DNA of 34,364 nt from the NCBI GenBank assembly GCA_903904005.1, contig CAIVAR010000043.1:1-34364 (forward strand), read 5' to 3'. The stretch is from an uncultured Anaeromyxobacter sp. (lineage in GTDB: Bacteria > Myxococcota > Myxococcia > Myxococcales > Anaeromyxobacteraceae). The notes under the pieces were generated by a model. The model worked only from the letters and a program-made list of their open reading frames with translations, was not told the DNA's origin and searched no databases. The position numbers and the translations under genes are program-made. Below are positions 27,411-34,364 of the stretch, piece after piece. Each line of letters opens with the position of its first letter. Position 1 is the stretch's first letter.

Positions 27411-29930
27411 TCAAGCGGCCAGGAATCGGCCGATTTTCTCGACGAGGTGCGTCGAAGCGGCGTCGCGCCAGGAGGGCGCGACGAGCCGTCGCCCCTCGGC
27501 GTCCCCCTCGAAGGCGCCCTGGCTGCCCAGCCACTCCATGGCGTTCTCCAGGGTGGCCTTGGAGACCGACTCCCGCATCAGCACGTGTCCCGACAGGAAT
27601 TCGGCGCGACCCCGCTCGAGGGCCTGCTTCACGAGGGCCTTGCGGTCGGCCGATCCGCCGGCGAGCGCGGTGCTCCGGACCGTCTCCCCCGCCACCCGAT
27701 AGGCCTCGAGGTAGGGGCGGGTCATGTCGGCGAGGAAGTCGAGCCGGGCCCGGGCCGGTCCGGGGCGGACCACGCCGTTCTCCTCGCTCACCGCGCCCAG
27801 GCCGACCAGGGCGTCGAGCCGGGAACGGAAGACCGCCTCGAAGGTGGCACCCACCGGGTACATGAACTCGAGCCGGAAGAGGCGGGAGAGCCAGCGGACG
27901 TCCTCACTGACCTCGTCGAGCGCGGCGCCTGCACCCCGCGACCGGACCGACTGGGCCACCAGGGAGAGCCCGACGTAGCGGTTCAAGATGACGTTGCGGT
28001 GGAAGTCGAGGAGGGTGCGCTTGGCGTCGGGGACCTGGTAGATGATCTGGCCACCGGCCTCCTGGACGTCGATCACCTTGCTCGCGGCGAAGGTGACCAT
28101 GGCGTCCTGGATGGGCCCCTTCTCGAGCGGGCTCGCAGGGGCGTCGGCGAGGCCGGAGGCGATCCGCGCCCCCTCGCCGATGGCGATGGACCGGAGCAGC
28201 TCGACGCGCTCGGCAACGTCGGGCGCCGAGATGCCCCGGCGGACGTGGGAGAGCAGGGCGGTTGCCACCAGGCTGACCGGCGTGACCGTCACCACCTCGG
28301 CGATGCCCCACATGACCCGGTTGGCGAGGTGCTGCACGAGCGAGCGCCGGGAGTCGAAGCCCCGCTCGTCGGCCTCGAGCGTGAGCGACGGGGCGCCCGC
28401 GCCGTCGCCGAGCTGCCGCTCGGCCAGCTCCTTGAGCGACACCGGGGTTCCGAACTGGAGGTAGATCCGGCCGTAGCGCCGCAGGAGCGCCCGCGGTGTC
28501 TGGAGGAGCGCGCCGAACGACTCCTTCTTCTTCTCGCCCCCGGCCAGCTCCTGGGCATAGGAGGCTCCCTCGACGAGTCGCTCGTAGTCGACCGCGATGG
28601 GGACGAAGAGGACGTCGTCGACCGCACCGTCTCCCCACGCGTCGACCTCCATGGAGAAGAGGCCGGTCTTGGGGAAGAGCAGCTTGCCGGTGCGGGAGCG
28701 GCCCCCCTCGGGGAAGAACTCCTGGGTGAACCGTTCCCGGAGCAGGTACTTCACGTAGGCCCGCAGCGTGGCGCTGTAGATCTTGTCGCCCTTGAAGGAC
28801 CGGCGGATGAAGAAGGCCCCGGCGCGGCGGGCGAAGAAGCCGAAGGGCCAGAAGGACAGGTTGATGCCGGCCGCGATCTGGGGCGGGATGAGGCCGTGCT
28901 CGTAGAAGGCCCAGGAGAGCAGCATGTAGTCGACGTGGCTCTTGTGGCTGGGCGTGAGCACGAGCGGCTTCTCCGCCGCGAGCCGCCGAACCTCGGCGAG
29001 CCCCTTCTCGTCGATCTCCACCCGGTCGTACATGGTCTGGAAGATCCAGCGGAAGATGGGCCGGATCATGTCGATGAAGAGGGGCGAGTAGCGGCTCGCG
29101 ATCTCGCGGAGGTCCCGCAGCGCCTCGCGCCGGACCGAGCCCGCCGACCGCCCCTTCTGTCCCGCCACGTGCTCCAGCACCTCCCGGAGGTGCCGATCCC
29201 GCATCACCTTCTCCTCGACGCGGGTGGGCGTCCGGAGCGGGGGTCCCACCGAGGCCCGGAGCTCGCGGGCCAGGTGGTGGTGGATCGTTCCACGCGCCTT
29301 GCGGGCGACGAGCGGGCCGGGCTCCTCGGGGCGCTCGCCCACGAAGGCCGCGAGGTCGATGGGGCGCCCCACGCGCAGGAAGGCCCGCTTGTAGTTGCGG
29401 AAGAAGGCCACCGCCGCCGTCAGCGCCATCGGCGACTCGGGTGAGCCCCAGACGAGGTCCCAGATGGGCGGCACGACCCGCTGCGCGCGGCGGCTCCACA
29501 CCAGGATGAGCGGGACGAGGAAGATCGGCCGCTCCTGGGCGCGCTGGAGCTCCACCAGCGCCTCGAAGGGCGGCGCGCTCGCCTCGTGCGAGTTGAGGAA
29601 GATGACGGCGGTGGACTGCCCGCGGGCCGCCGCGTCGACGAGGGCACGCCGGCTGCGCCACACCGCGGCCAGCCAGCCGAACAGCCCCACGAAGTTGATC
29701 GCGACCCGGAGCGGTGGAAGGCCGAGCCGCCGCACCAGCCAGTTCACGTACAGGTAGTTGATGAGCCCCGAGGACCGGGCCACGAAGACGACGCTGCCGC
29801 GGGCCGCCAGCGCCGACATCTGCTCCTCGAGCCCCTCCGGGAGGTGGATGGGGTCGAACCAGCGGTCGAAGAGGAGCCGCCGCCGGCGGGGTCCGCGGGA
29901 AACAGGCGTGCTGGGGGGGACGGGGTCCAA
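27411..29930 (-). CDS. plsB: Glycerol-3-phosphate 1-O-acyltransferase
   Basis: PlsB transfers a fatty acyl chain to position 1 of glycerol-3-phosphate, the first step of phospholipid synthesis, at the inner membrane. The 839-residue length fits the PlsB type, not the shorter PlsY. The acyltransferase core, beginning near residue 300, shows all the family blocks: the H-x4-D site in PSHKSHVDYMLL, GFFARRAGAFFIRRSFKGD for glycerol-phosphate binding, FPEGGRSRTGKLLFPK, and VFVPIAVDYERLV-like end blocks. The start is a TTG at 29930 with only a weak GGAA in front, so it is provisional. It is 17 bases downstream of the HEAT-protein stop, and so it is probably expressed from the dnaJ promoter through the HEAT gene. 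Confidence 0.93.
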   Translation of the reverse strand: MDPVPPSTPVSRGPRRRRLLFDRWFDPIHLPEGLEEQMSALAARGSVVFVARSSGLINYLYVNWLVRRLGLPPLRVAINFVGLFGWLAAVWRSRRALVDAAARGQSTAVIFLNSHEASAPPFEALVELQRAQERPIFLVPLILVWSRRAQRVVPPIWDLVWGSPESPMALTAAVAFFRNYKRAFLRVGRPIDLAAFVGERPEEPGPLVARKARGTIHHHLARELRASVGPPLRTPTRVEEKVMRDRHLREVLEHVAGQKGRSAGSVRREALRDLREIASRYSPLFIDMIRPIFRWIFQTMYDRVEIDEKGLAEVRRLAAEKPLVLTPSHKSHVDYMLLSWAFYEHGLIPPQIAAGINLSFWPFGFFARRAGAFFIRRSFKGDKIYSATLRAYVKYLLRERFTQEFFPEGGRSRTGKLLFPKTGLFSMEVDAWGDGAVDDVLFVPIAVDYERLVEGASYAQELAGGEKKKESFGALLQTPRALLRRYGRIYLQFGTPVSLKELAERQLGDGAGAPSLTLEADERGFDSRRSLVQHLANRVMWGIAEVVTVTPVSLVATALLSHVRRGISAPDVAERVELLRSIAIGEGARIASGLADAPASPLEKGPIQDAMVTFAASKVIDVQEAGGQIIYQVPDAKRTLLDFHRNVILNRYVGLSLVAQSVRSRGAGAALDEVSEDVRWLSRLFRLEFMYPVGATFEAVFRSRLDALVGLGAVSEENGVVRPGPARARLDFLADMTRPYLEAYRVAGETVRSTALAGGSADRKALVKQALERGRAEFLSGHVLMRESVSKATLENAMEWLGSQGAFEGDAEGRRLVAPSWRDAASTHLVEKIGRFLAA

Positions 29931-29947
29931 GGGGTTCCGGGTGGACG

Positions 29948-30715
29948 CTAGGCGCCCCGGCGCTTCACGCGCCCCTCGCGGTCCAGGTACCAGGGTTCGA
30001 CGAGGAGCGCCTCGACGTCGCCGCGGTGCCCTTTCACGTCGGCCCCGAGGGCGTGCAGCGCCTGGAGGACCTCGCCGCGCACCCGTGCGTTGTCGCGATC
30101 GCGCAGGAGGAGCGCGATGAGCGCCTCCCGGGCGGCGTCGCTCGGCGTCCCCTGCGTGAGGGCGTGGGACGCGCCGATGCGCACGTCGTCGACGAAGTCC
30201 TCGAGCAGCGGGAGGAGGGCCTCATCGCGTGCCGGGCCACCCGCCGGCCGGAGCGTCGCGAGGTCGGGGTGCTCGCGCAGCCAGGCGAGGAGCACCAGCT
30301 TCTTCTCCGGGTCGCGGGTGTACTCCCGGCCCAGCCGCTGGAGCAGGGTGTGGACCGTGCCGAGGACCTCCTCCTGGGTCGCCAGCGACGCGAGCACCCG
30401 CAGTCCCCAGGCCACGCCCGACTCCTGCTCGGCGAGGAACTCCCGGACGGGTTCGAGCGCCTTCGGGCCGGCCGCCACGAGGACCAGCCGGGCCTGCTCC
30501 TTCTCGTCGTCGTCGGAGATCCCGACCTCGGCCCGGACGGTGAATCGCAGGCAGAGGGTCTTGAGGGCCGCCGGCGTCCCCATCTCCCCGAGCTGCTCGA
30601 TGGCCTTCTGGCGGTTCTCGGCGGGGCCCCACTTTTGCGTGATCTTCTGGCCCAGCTTCTTCAGGCTGGCCGCATCGCGCGATTCCCGGCTGCCGAAGAG
30701 GTCGAGGATTCCCAT
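29948..30715 (-). CDS. HEAT-repeat-like protein
   Basis: A 255-residue protein built from paired helices consistent with a HEAT-repeat or armadillo-like solenoid. Examples are AIEQLGEMGTPAALKTLCLRF, ALEPVREFLAEQESGVAWGL and EALLPLLEDFVDDVRIGASH. Such scaffolds bind proteins, and no enzyme motif is seen. It begins MGILDLFGSRESRDAAS and ends with a basic GRVKRRGA tail. The ATG at 30715 has a GAAGGTCGCC ribosome site and is nine bases after the dnaJ-like stop, so it is co-transcribed with it and with plsB. The role is unknown. Confidence 0.82.
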   Translation of the reverse strand: MGILDLFGSRESRDAASLKKLGQKITQKWGPAENRQKAIEQLGEMGTPAALKTLCLRFTVRAEVGISDDDEKEQARLVLVAAGPKALEPVREFLAEQESGVAWGLRVLASLATQEEVLGTVHTLLQRLGREYTRDPEKKLVLLAWLREHPDLATLRPAGGPARDEALLPLLEDFVDDVRIGASHALTQGTPSDAAREALIALLLRDRDNARVRGEVLQALHALGADVKGHRGDVEALLVEPWYLDREGRVKRRGA

Positions 30716-30724
30716 GGCGACCTT

Positions 30725-31684
30725 CTACAACGAGATACCGGCCCGCGGGTCGGACTTGTACAGATCCTGGAGCGGCTTCACCGCCTCACGCAGCGCGTCG
30801 CTGTCCTCGGGAAGGACGATCTTCACCACGGCGTAAAGATCGCCTCGGGGGCCGCCCTTCAGGTCCGGAAGCCCCTTGCCCCGCAGCCGGAGCTGCCGGC
30901 CGGACTGGGTCCCGGAGGGGATCTTGAGCTGGACCTGTCCGTCGAAGGTAGGAATGACCACCTCGGCCCCGGTGGCGGCCTCCGGGACGGTGAGCGGCAG
31001 GTCGAGGTACAGGTCGTGCCCCTCGCGTCGGACGCCAGGGTGCTCGCGCAGGCGCACGACGAGGTAGAGGTCGCCCGAAGGACCGCCGTTCGAGCCATCG
31101 CCCCCCTGGCCGGTGAGCCGGATCCGGGAGCCATCGGTCACGCCGGCGGGGATCTTCACCCGCAGGGTCTTCGCGTCGATGCGCAGGTCGCGCTCGGCCC
31201 CCAGGGCCGCGTCACGGAGGTCGACGAGGAGCTCGGCCTCGGCGTCCGGCCCGGGCCTCGGCTGCGGCGGCCCGCGTCGCCGTCCCCTTCCGCCTCCCCC
31301 GAAGAGGTCGCCGAAGATCGATCCGAAGTCGTAGTTGCCCACGCCGCCGACGTTGACCGTCTCGAAGTCGCCCAGGTCGAAGGGGACCTCCTGCCCGGGC
31401 CGGCCGCCGTGCTGGCGCCACTGCCGGTACTGATCGGCGGCCTTTTCGTCGAAGCCGGTCCGCAGCGCGTCGGGGCCGAACTCGTCGTAGAGCTTGCGCT
31501 TCTTCTCGTCCGAGAGGACCTCGTGGGCGGCCGTGATCTCCTTGAACTTTTCCTCGGCCTTCTTGTCCCCCGGGTTCATGTCGGGGTGGAACTTCTTCGC
31601 GAGCTTGCGGTAGGCCTTCCGGATGTCGTCGTTGGCGGCGCCGCGGCTCACGCCGAGGACGTCGTAGAGGTCTCGCTGGGGCAC
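30725..31684 (-). CDS. DnaJ-class chaperone without zinc finger (CbpA-like)
   Basis: A 319-residue J-domain protein. The J domain occupies residues 1-70 and holds the HPD tripeptide in [19 protein letters not shown] glycine-rich region follows ([17 protein letters not shown]). The C-terminal peptide-binding beta-barrels are then seen ([38 protein letters not shown]-like). The four CxxCxGxG zinc repeats of DnaJ are absent, so it belongs with CbpA-type co-chaperones that stimulate DnaK. The start GTG is fixed by the J-domain start and an in-frame TAG four codons upstream. There is no ribosome site, and a promoter placed as described at 31691-31718 implies a leaderless transcript. Confidence 0.93.
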   Translation of the reverse strand: MPQRDLYDVLGVSRGAANDDIRKAYRKLAKKFHPDMNPGDKKAEEKFKEITAAHEVLSDEKKRKLYDEFGPDALRTGFDEKAADQYRQWRQHGGRPGQEVPFDLGDFETVNVGGVGNYDFGSIFGDLFGGGGRGRRRGPPQPRPGPDAEAELLVDLRDAALGAERDLRIDAKTLRVKIPAGVTDGSRIRLTGQGGDGSNGGPSGDLYLVVRLREHPGVRREGHDLYLDLPLTVPEAATGAEVVIPTFDGQVQLKIPSGTQSGRQLRLRGKGLPDLKGGPRGDLYAVVKIVLPEDSDALREAVKPLQDLYKSDPRAGISL

Positions 31685-31690
31685 GGGAAA

Positions 31691-31718
31691 AAGCTAACGC
31701 GCCTGGGCTCGAGGTCAA
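31691..31718 (-). promoter_or_regulatory. Promoter of the dnaJ-like gene giving a leaderless start
   Basis: On the minus strand TTGACC (31718-31713) and TAGCTT (31696-31691) are separated by 16 bases. The -10 is followed by TTTCCC and then the GTG. The predicted +1 is the G of the start codon. Confidence 0.6.
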
Positions 31719-31751
31719 CGTTGGTTGTCGCCCGGAAGGGGCGGGGGAGAC

Positions 31752-31757
31752 TAGAAT
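31752..31757 (+). promoter_or_regulatory. TAGAAT -10-like element before the SurA-N-like gene
   Basis: TAGAAT ends eight bases before the GTG at 31766 and no Shine-Dalgarno lies in that gap. It diverges from the dnaJ-like promoter. Confidence 0.4.
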
Positions 31758-31765
31758 CCCCCTCC

Positions 31766-32440
31766 GTGACGAAGCGCGCCCTGGCCCTGGTCCTCCTCGC
31801 CCCGCTCTCCGCCTGGGGCGCCGACGCCCCGGCCGGAGGTCGCATCGTCGACGAGGTGGTGGCCGTGGTGGCCTCCCGGGGAAGGGAGGCGCGCGTCGTC
31901 ACCCGTACCAAGGTGGCGGAGGAGGGGCGCATCGCGCTCGTCTCCCGGGGTGGGATCGAGGCCGCCTTCGCCCCCCTCGACGGGGCAGTCCTGCGGGCCT
32001 CGCTCGACTGGTTCGTCGACCAGCTCCTGCTCCACGAGGAGGCCGTCCGGCTCCAGGTCTTCGAGGTGGACCGGGACTCGGCGGTGGCGGAGCTGAAGCG
32101 ATTCAAGGCGGAGTTCGCGACCTCCAAGGACTTCAAGGCCTTCCTCCACGAGATCGACGCCACCGAGGAGGAGCTCACCGCGACGCTCCGGCGAAACCTG
32201 CGGGTCCGCCGTTACCTGGAATCGCGCCTGGGGCGACTGCGCCCCACCAGCCGGGAGGTCGAGGCCTGGTACGAGGCCCATGCGGCGGACTACGGCGGGA
32301 GGCCGATCGCGCAGGTGACCGACGAGATCACCGCCCGGCTCACCGCCGCCCGGGCCGACGCCGAGACCAAGGCGCTGCTCCGGGATCTCCGGGGCCGGGC
32401 CGACATCCGGATCCTCGTCGATCTGGGCGCCGAGCCGTGA
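31766..32440 (+). CDS. Secreted SurA-N-like protein without a PPIase domain
   Basis: A 224-residue protein. Residues 1-~18 (VTKRALALVLLAPLSAWGAD) are a signal peptide, so it should be periplasmic. The rest resembles the helical chaperone core of SurA-type foldases (RIVDEVVAVVASRG, WFVDQLLLHEEAVRLQVFEVDRD, FLHEIDATEEELTATLRRNL). A short SREVEAWYEAHAADYGG segment follows, which in SurA leads into a parvulin prolyl isomerase domain. Here only a short tail remains, so the isomerase is missing. It may act as a pure chaperone for outer-membrane proteins. The GTG start is favoured by the signal peptide. rimI overlaps its stop as GTGA. Confidence 0.78.
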   Translation: MTKRALALVLLAPLSAWGADAPAGGRIVDEVVAVVASRGREARVVTRTKVAEEGRIALVSRGGIEAAFAPLDGAVLRASLDWFVDQLLLHEEAVRLQVFEVDRDSAVAELKRFKAEFATSKDFKAFLHEIDATEEELTATLRRNLRVRRYLESRLGRLRPTSREVEAWYEAHAADYGGRPIAQVTDEITARLTAARADAETKALLRDLRGRADIRILVDLGAEP

Positions 32441-32901
32441 CCAGCAGGGAGGATCCGGGCCCGGCCTTCCGCCGCATGCGGGAGGCCGACCTCCCGCGCG
32501 TCATGGAGATCGAGCGGGCCGCCTTCTCCCACCCGTGGTCGGAGGAGATGGTCCGGCGCGAGCTCGGGCACGAGTTCTCCACCGTGCTGCTCGCCACCGA
32601 GGGGTCAGAGGGGGCGGTGCAGGGGTTCGCGGTCGTCTGGCTCGTCCACGACGAGCTCCACGTGCTCAACGTGGCGGTGGCCCCCGGGGCCCGCCGGCGC
32701 GGGCTGGCGCGGGCCATCCTCGACCGGGTGGAGGGGCAGGGGAGGGAGCAGGGGGCCCGGGTGGCCATGCTGGAGGTCCGGCGCGGGAATGGCCCGGCCA
32801 TCGCGCTCTACCGCTCCCGCGGCTACCGGGAGGTTGGCATCCGGCCGCGCTACTACGCGGAGGACGGCGAGGACGCCCTGGTGATGGACAAGGACCTCTG
32901 A
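32437..32901 (+). CDS. rimI: Ribosomal-protein-alanine N-acetyltransferase
   Basis: A 154-residue GNAT acetyltransferase. RimI acetylates the N-terminal alanine of ribosomal protein S18 in the cytosol. Visible features are MREADLPRVMEIERAAFSHP at the start, the VLNVAVAPGARRRGLARAIL block with the acetyl-CoA pyrophosphate loop (RRRGLA), LEVRRGNGPAIALYRSRGY and a VMDKDL end. The match to the RimI pattern is good, but a broader GNAT function cannot be excluded. The GTG at 32437 overlaps the stop of the preceding gene by three bases, so translation is coupled. Confidence 0.9.
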   Translation: MTSREDPGPAFRRMREADLPRVMEIERAAFSHPWSEEMVRRELGHEFSTVLLATEGSEGAVQGFAVVWLVHDELHVLNVAVAPGARRRGLARAILDRVEGQGREQGARVAMLEVRRGNGPAIALYRSRGYREVGIRPRYYAEDGEDALVMDKDL

Positions 32902-32922
32902 CGGCATGGTAGAGAGCGCTCC

Positions 32923-34364
32923 ATGACGACCGCGTTCCTGCTGGGCATCGTCCTGCTCGCCGCACCGCCCGCGACCCCGTCCCCGGCGCCAGCCGCCCCG
33001 TCCTTCCTCCGGGAGAACGCGGAGACGCGCGGCTACCGTTCCGGCTTCCCCTCCCGTCCCACGGTCGTCCCCGGGGGGGCCGAGGTGCTCTTCCTCCGGT
33101 CCGGCCCGCGCGCGGGCGTGCTCTCCCTCTTCGCCACCGAGGTGGCGACCGGGAAGACCCGGGTGCTGCTCACAGCCGAGGACCTGCTCGCGGCCGAGCC
33201 CGGGGAGCTCTCCGACGCGGAGAAGGCCCGGCTCGAGCGGCAGCGGATCACCGCGCGGGGCATCACCCACTACGCGGTCTCGCAGGACGGGAAGACCATC
33301 CTCGCCTCGCTGGGCGGACGGCTCTACGCGGTCGATCGCGCAACCGGTGGGAAGCGGCGCCTCCCGGTGCCCCAGGGCGCGCTCGATCCGCGCCTCTCGC
33401 CCGACGGCAAGCAGGTCGCCTTCGTGGCCAGGGGAGAACTCCACGTGCTCGACCTGGCCACGGGGGAGGTCCGGCCCCTGACCACGGGGGCGACGGAGTG
33501 GAAGACCCACGGGCTCGCCGAGTTCGTGGCCCAGGAGGAGATGGACCGCAGCGAGGGGTACTGGTGGGCGCCCGACTCCCGGAGCCTGGCCTTCGAGGAG
33601 GCCGACGATACGGACGTCGAGAAGCTCTCCATCCAGGACCCGGCACGTCCGGAGCGAAAGCCCGTGCAGTTCGCCTATCCCCGCGCCGGCCGCCAGAACA
33701 CCCGGGTTCGCCTGGGCGTGGTCCGGGTCGAGGGCGGTCCCCCGACCTGGATCGCCTGGGACGTCGAGCGCTACCCGTACCTGTCCCAGGTGCGCTGGCA
33801 GAAGGGAGCGCCGCTCCTGCTCGTGGTCCAGAACCGGGCCCAGACCGAGGCGGCGGTGCTCCGCGCCGACGTCGCCACCGGCAAGACCTCGATCCTCCTC
33901 GTGGAGACCGACCCGGCCTGGCTCAACCTGAACGACGCGGCCCTGCGCTGGATCCCCGGGGGAGCCGGATTCCTCTGGTTCACCGAACGGAACGGCGGGG
34001 CAGAGCTCGAGCTGCGCTCCCCCGACGGGGCGCGCGTCTCGGGCGTCGCCCCGCTCGCCTCCGGCTTCGTGGGGATCGCGGGCGTGTCGGACGCCGGGGA
34101 GGTTTTCTTCCTGGGGACGGCCGGCGATCCCACCCGGGACCGGCTCTTCCGGGTCCGGCCCGGCGAGCAGCCCGTCGAGGTGGAGGTGGGGGGCGACCGG
34201 ACGGCGAGCGTCGGCGCGCGGACCGCCGACGGGGGGCGCTTCCTCACGGTGACCAGCTCCCGGCCGGGCGAGGCCTCGCGGTCGCTGGTCGCCTCTCCGG
34301 AAGGCAAGGTTCTCGTCGAGCTCCCGTCGGTGGCGCTCGAGCCGCCCTTCCGGGCGCGCCCCGA
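32923..34364 (+). CDS. Dipeptidyl-peptidase IV-family S9 peptidase, N-terminal part (3' end outside window)
   Basis: The first ~480 residues of a secreted S9B-type serine peptidase, open to the right edge. Residues 1-~22 (TTAFLLGIVLLAAPPA) are a signal peptide. The rest is the DPP IV beta-propeller, made of repeats such as ITHYAVSQDGKTILASLGG and DPRLSPDGKQVAFVARGEL. The diagnostic GLAEFVAQEEMDRSEGYWW element carries the double glutamate (205-206) that binds the substrate N-terminus in this family. The Ser-Asp-His hydrolase domain would lie beyond the edge, so activity cannot be judged. The ATG at 32923 follows the rimI stop by 21 bases without a strong ribosome site. Family members release X-Pro dipeptides from peptides in the periplasm. 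Confidence 0.92.
   Translation, partial: MTTAFLLGIVLLAAPPATPSPAPAAPSFLRENAETRGYRSGFPSRPTVVPGGAEVLFLRSGPRAGVLSLFATEVATGKTRVLLTAEDLLAAEPGELSDAEKARLERQRITARGITHYAVSQDGKTILASLGGRLYAVDRATGGKRRLPVPQGALDPRLSPDGKQVAFVARGELHVLDLATGEVRPLTTGATEWKTHGLAEFVAQEEMDRSEGYWWAPDSRSLAFEEADDTDVEKLSIQDPARPERKPVQFAYPRAGRQNTRVRLGVVRVEGGPPTWIAWDVERYPYLSQVRWQKGAPLLLVVQNRAQTEAAVLRADVATGKTSILLVETDPAWLNLNDAALRWIPGGAGFLWFTERNGGAELELRSPDGARVSGVAPLASGFVGIAGVSDAGEVFFLGTAGDPTRDRLFRVRPGEQPVEVEVGGDRTASVGARTADGGRFLTVTSSRPGEASRSLVASPEGKVLVELPSVALEPPFRARP

Noticed and set aside
27447-29444. A 665-codon plus-strand frame antisense to plsB
   Set aside because: The minus strand carries all PlsB acyltransferase blocks. The plus frame has no recognisable domain.

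Overview
The window is an ordinary-looking, very GC-rich and densely packed chromosomal segment. It most likely comes from a myxobacterium of the Myxococcota (Anaeromyxobacter-like). The supporting signs are a CdnL/CarD-family RNA polymerase regulator, a CarH-like B12 light sensor, an IspD-IspF fusion, a large Ser/Thr kinase with a TPR-rich C-terminal half, and an uncharacterised GspE-type ATPase paired with a Ycf46-type AAA protein. No stretch over 200 bases lacks a gene. I see no tRNA, rRNA, CRISPR array, insertion sequence or phage gene. The genus assignment is inference.

Layout. 1-2601: the end of purA, then an SRPBCC gene divergent from a MerR/B12-binding regulator, then a minus-strand comEC-FHA pair. 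5066-8362: cdnL, ispDF and cysS. 8522-13369: a lipoprotein penicillin-acylase-family hydrolase and uvrB. 13452-17695: a Ser/Thr kinase running head-on into a SagB-type dehydrogenase, which follows a coupled 86-residue unknown peptide. 17869-21400: uvrC, cysE and ppa, the first two overlapping by ATGA. 21500-24804: the GspE/PilB-like ATPase and the Ycf46-like AAA+ protein, also overlapping by ATGA. 24823-31684: a minus-strand block with an inositol-phosphatase-family enzyme, an acetyl-CoA hydrolase/transferase, and a dnaJ-HEAT-plsB operon. 31766 to the end: a SurA-N-like secreted protein, rimI overlapping it by GTGA, and the start of a dipeptidyl-peptidase IV-family peptidase.

Function. Most genes are housekeeping: purines, isoprenoids, Cys-tRNA charging, nucleotide excision repair, cysteine synthesis, pyrophosphate removal and phospholipid synthesis. 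Accessory or regulatory interest lies in four places. The first is the CarH-like regulator with interleaved divergent promoters. The second is the SagB/86-residue pair, whose C-terminal end overlaps the kinase gene by 166 bases. The third is the two-ATPase unit. The fourth is a recurring TANNNT -10 hexamer placed exactly 6 nt (uvrB, the inositol phosphatase, dnaJ) or 8-11 nt (surA-like, gspE-like, uvrC) before start codons that lack a Shine-Dalgarno sequence. This last pattern suggests leaderless or nearly leaderless transcripts, and I consider it the most testable unusual signal here.
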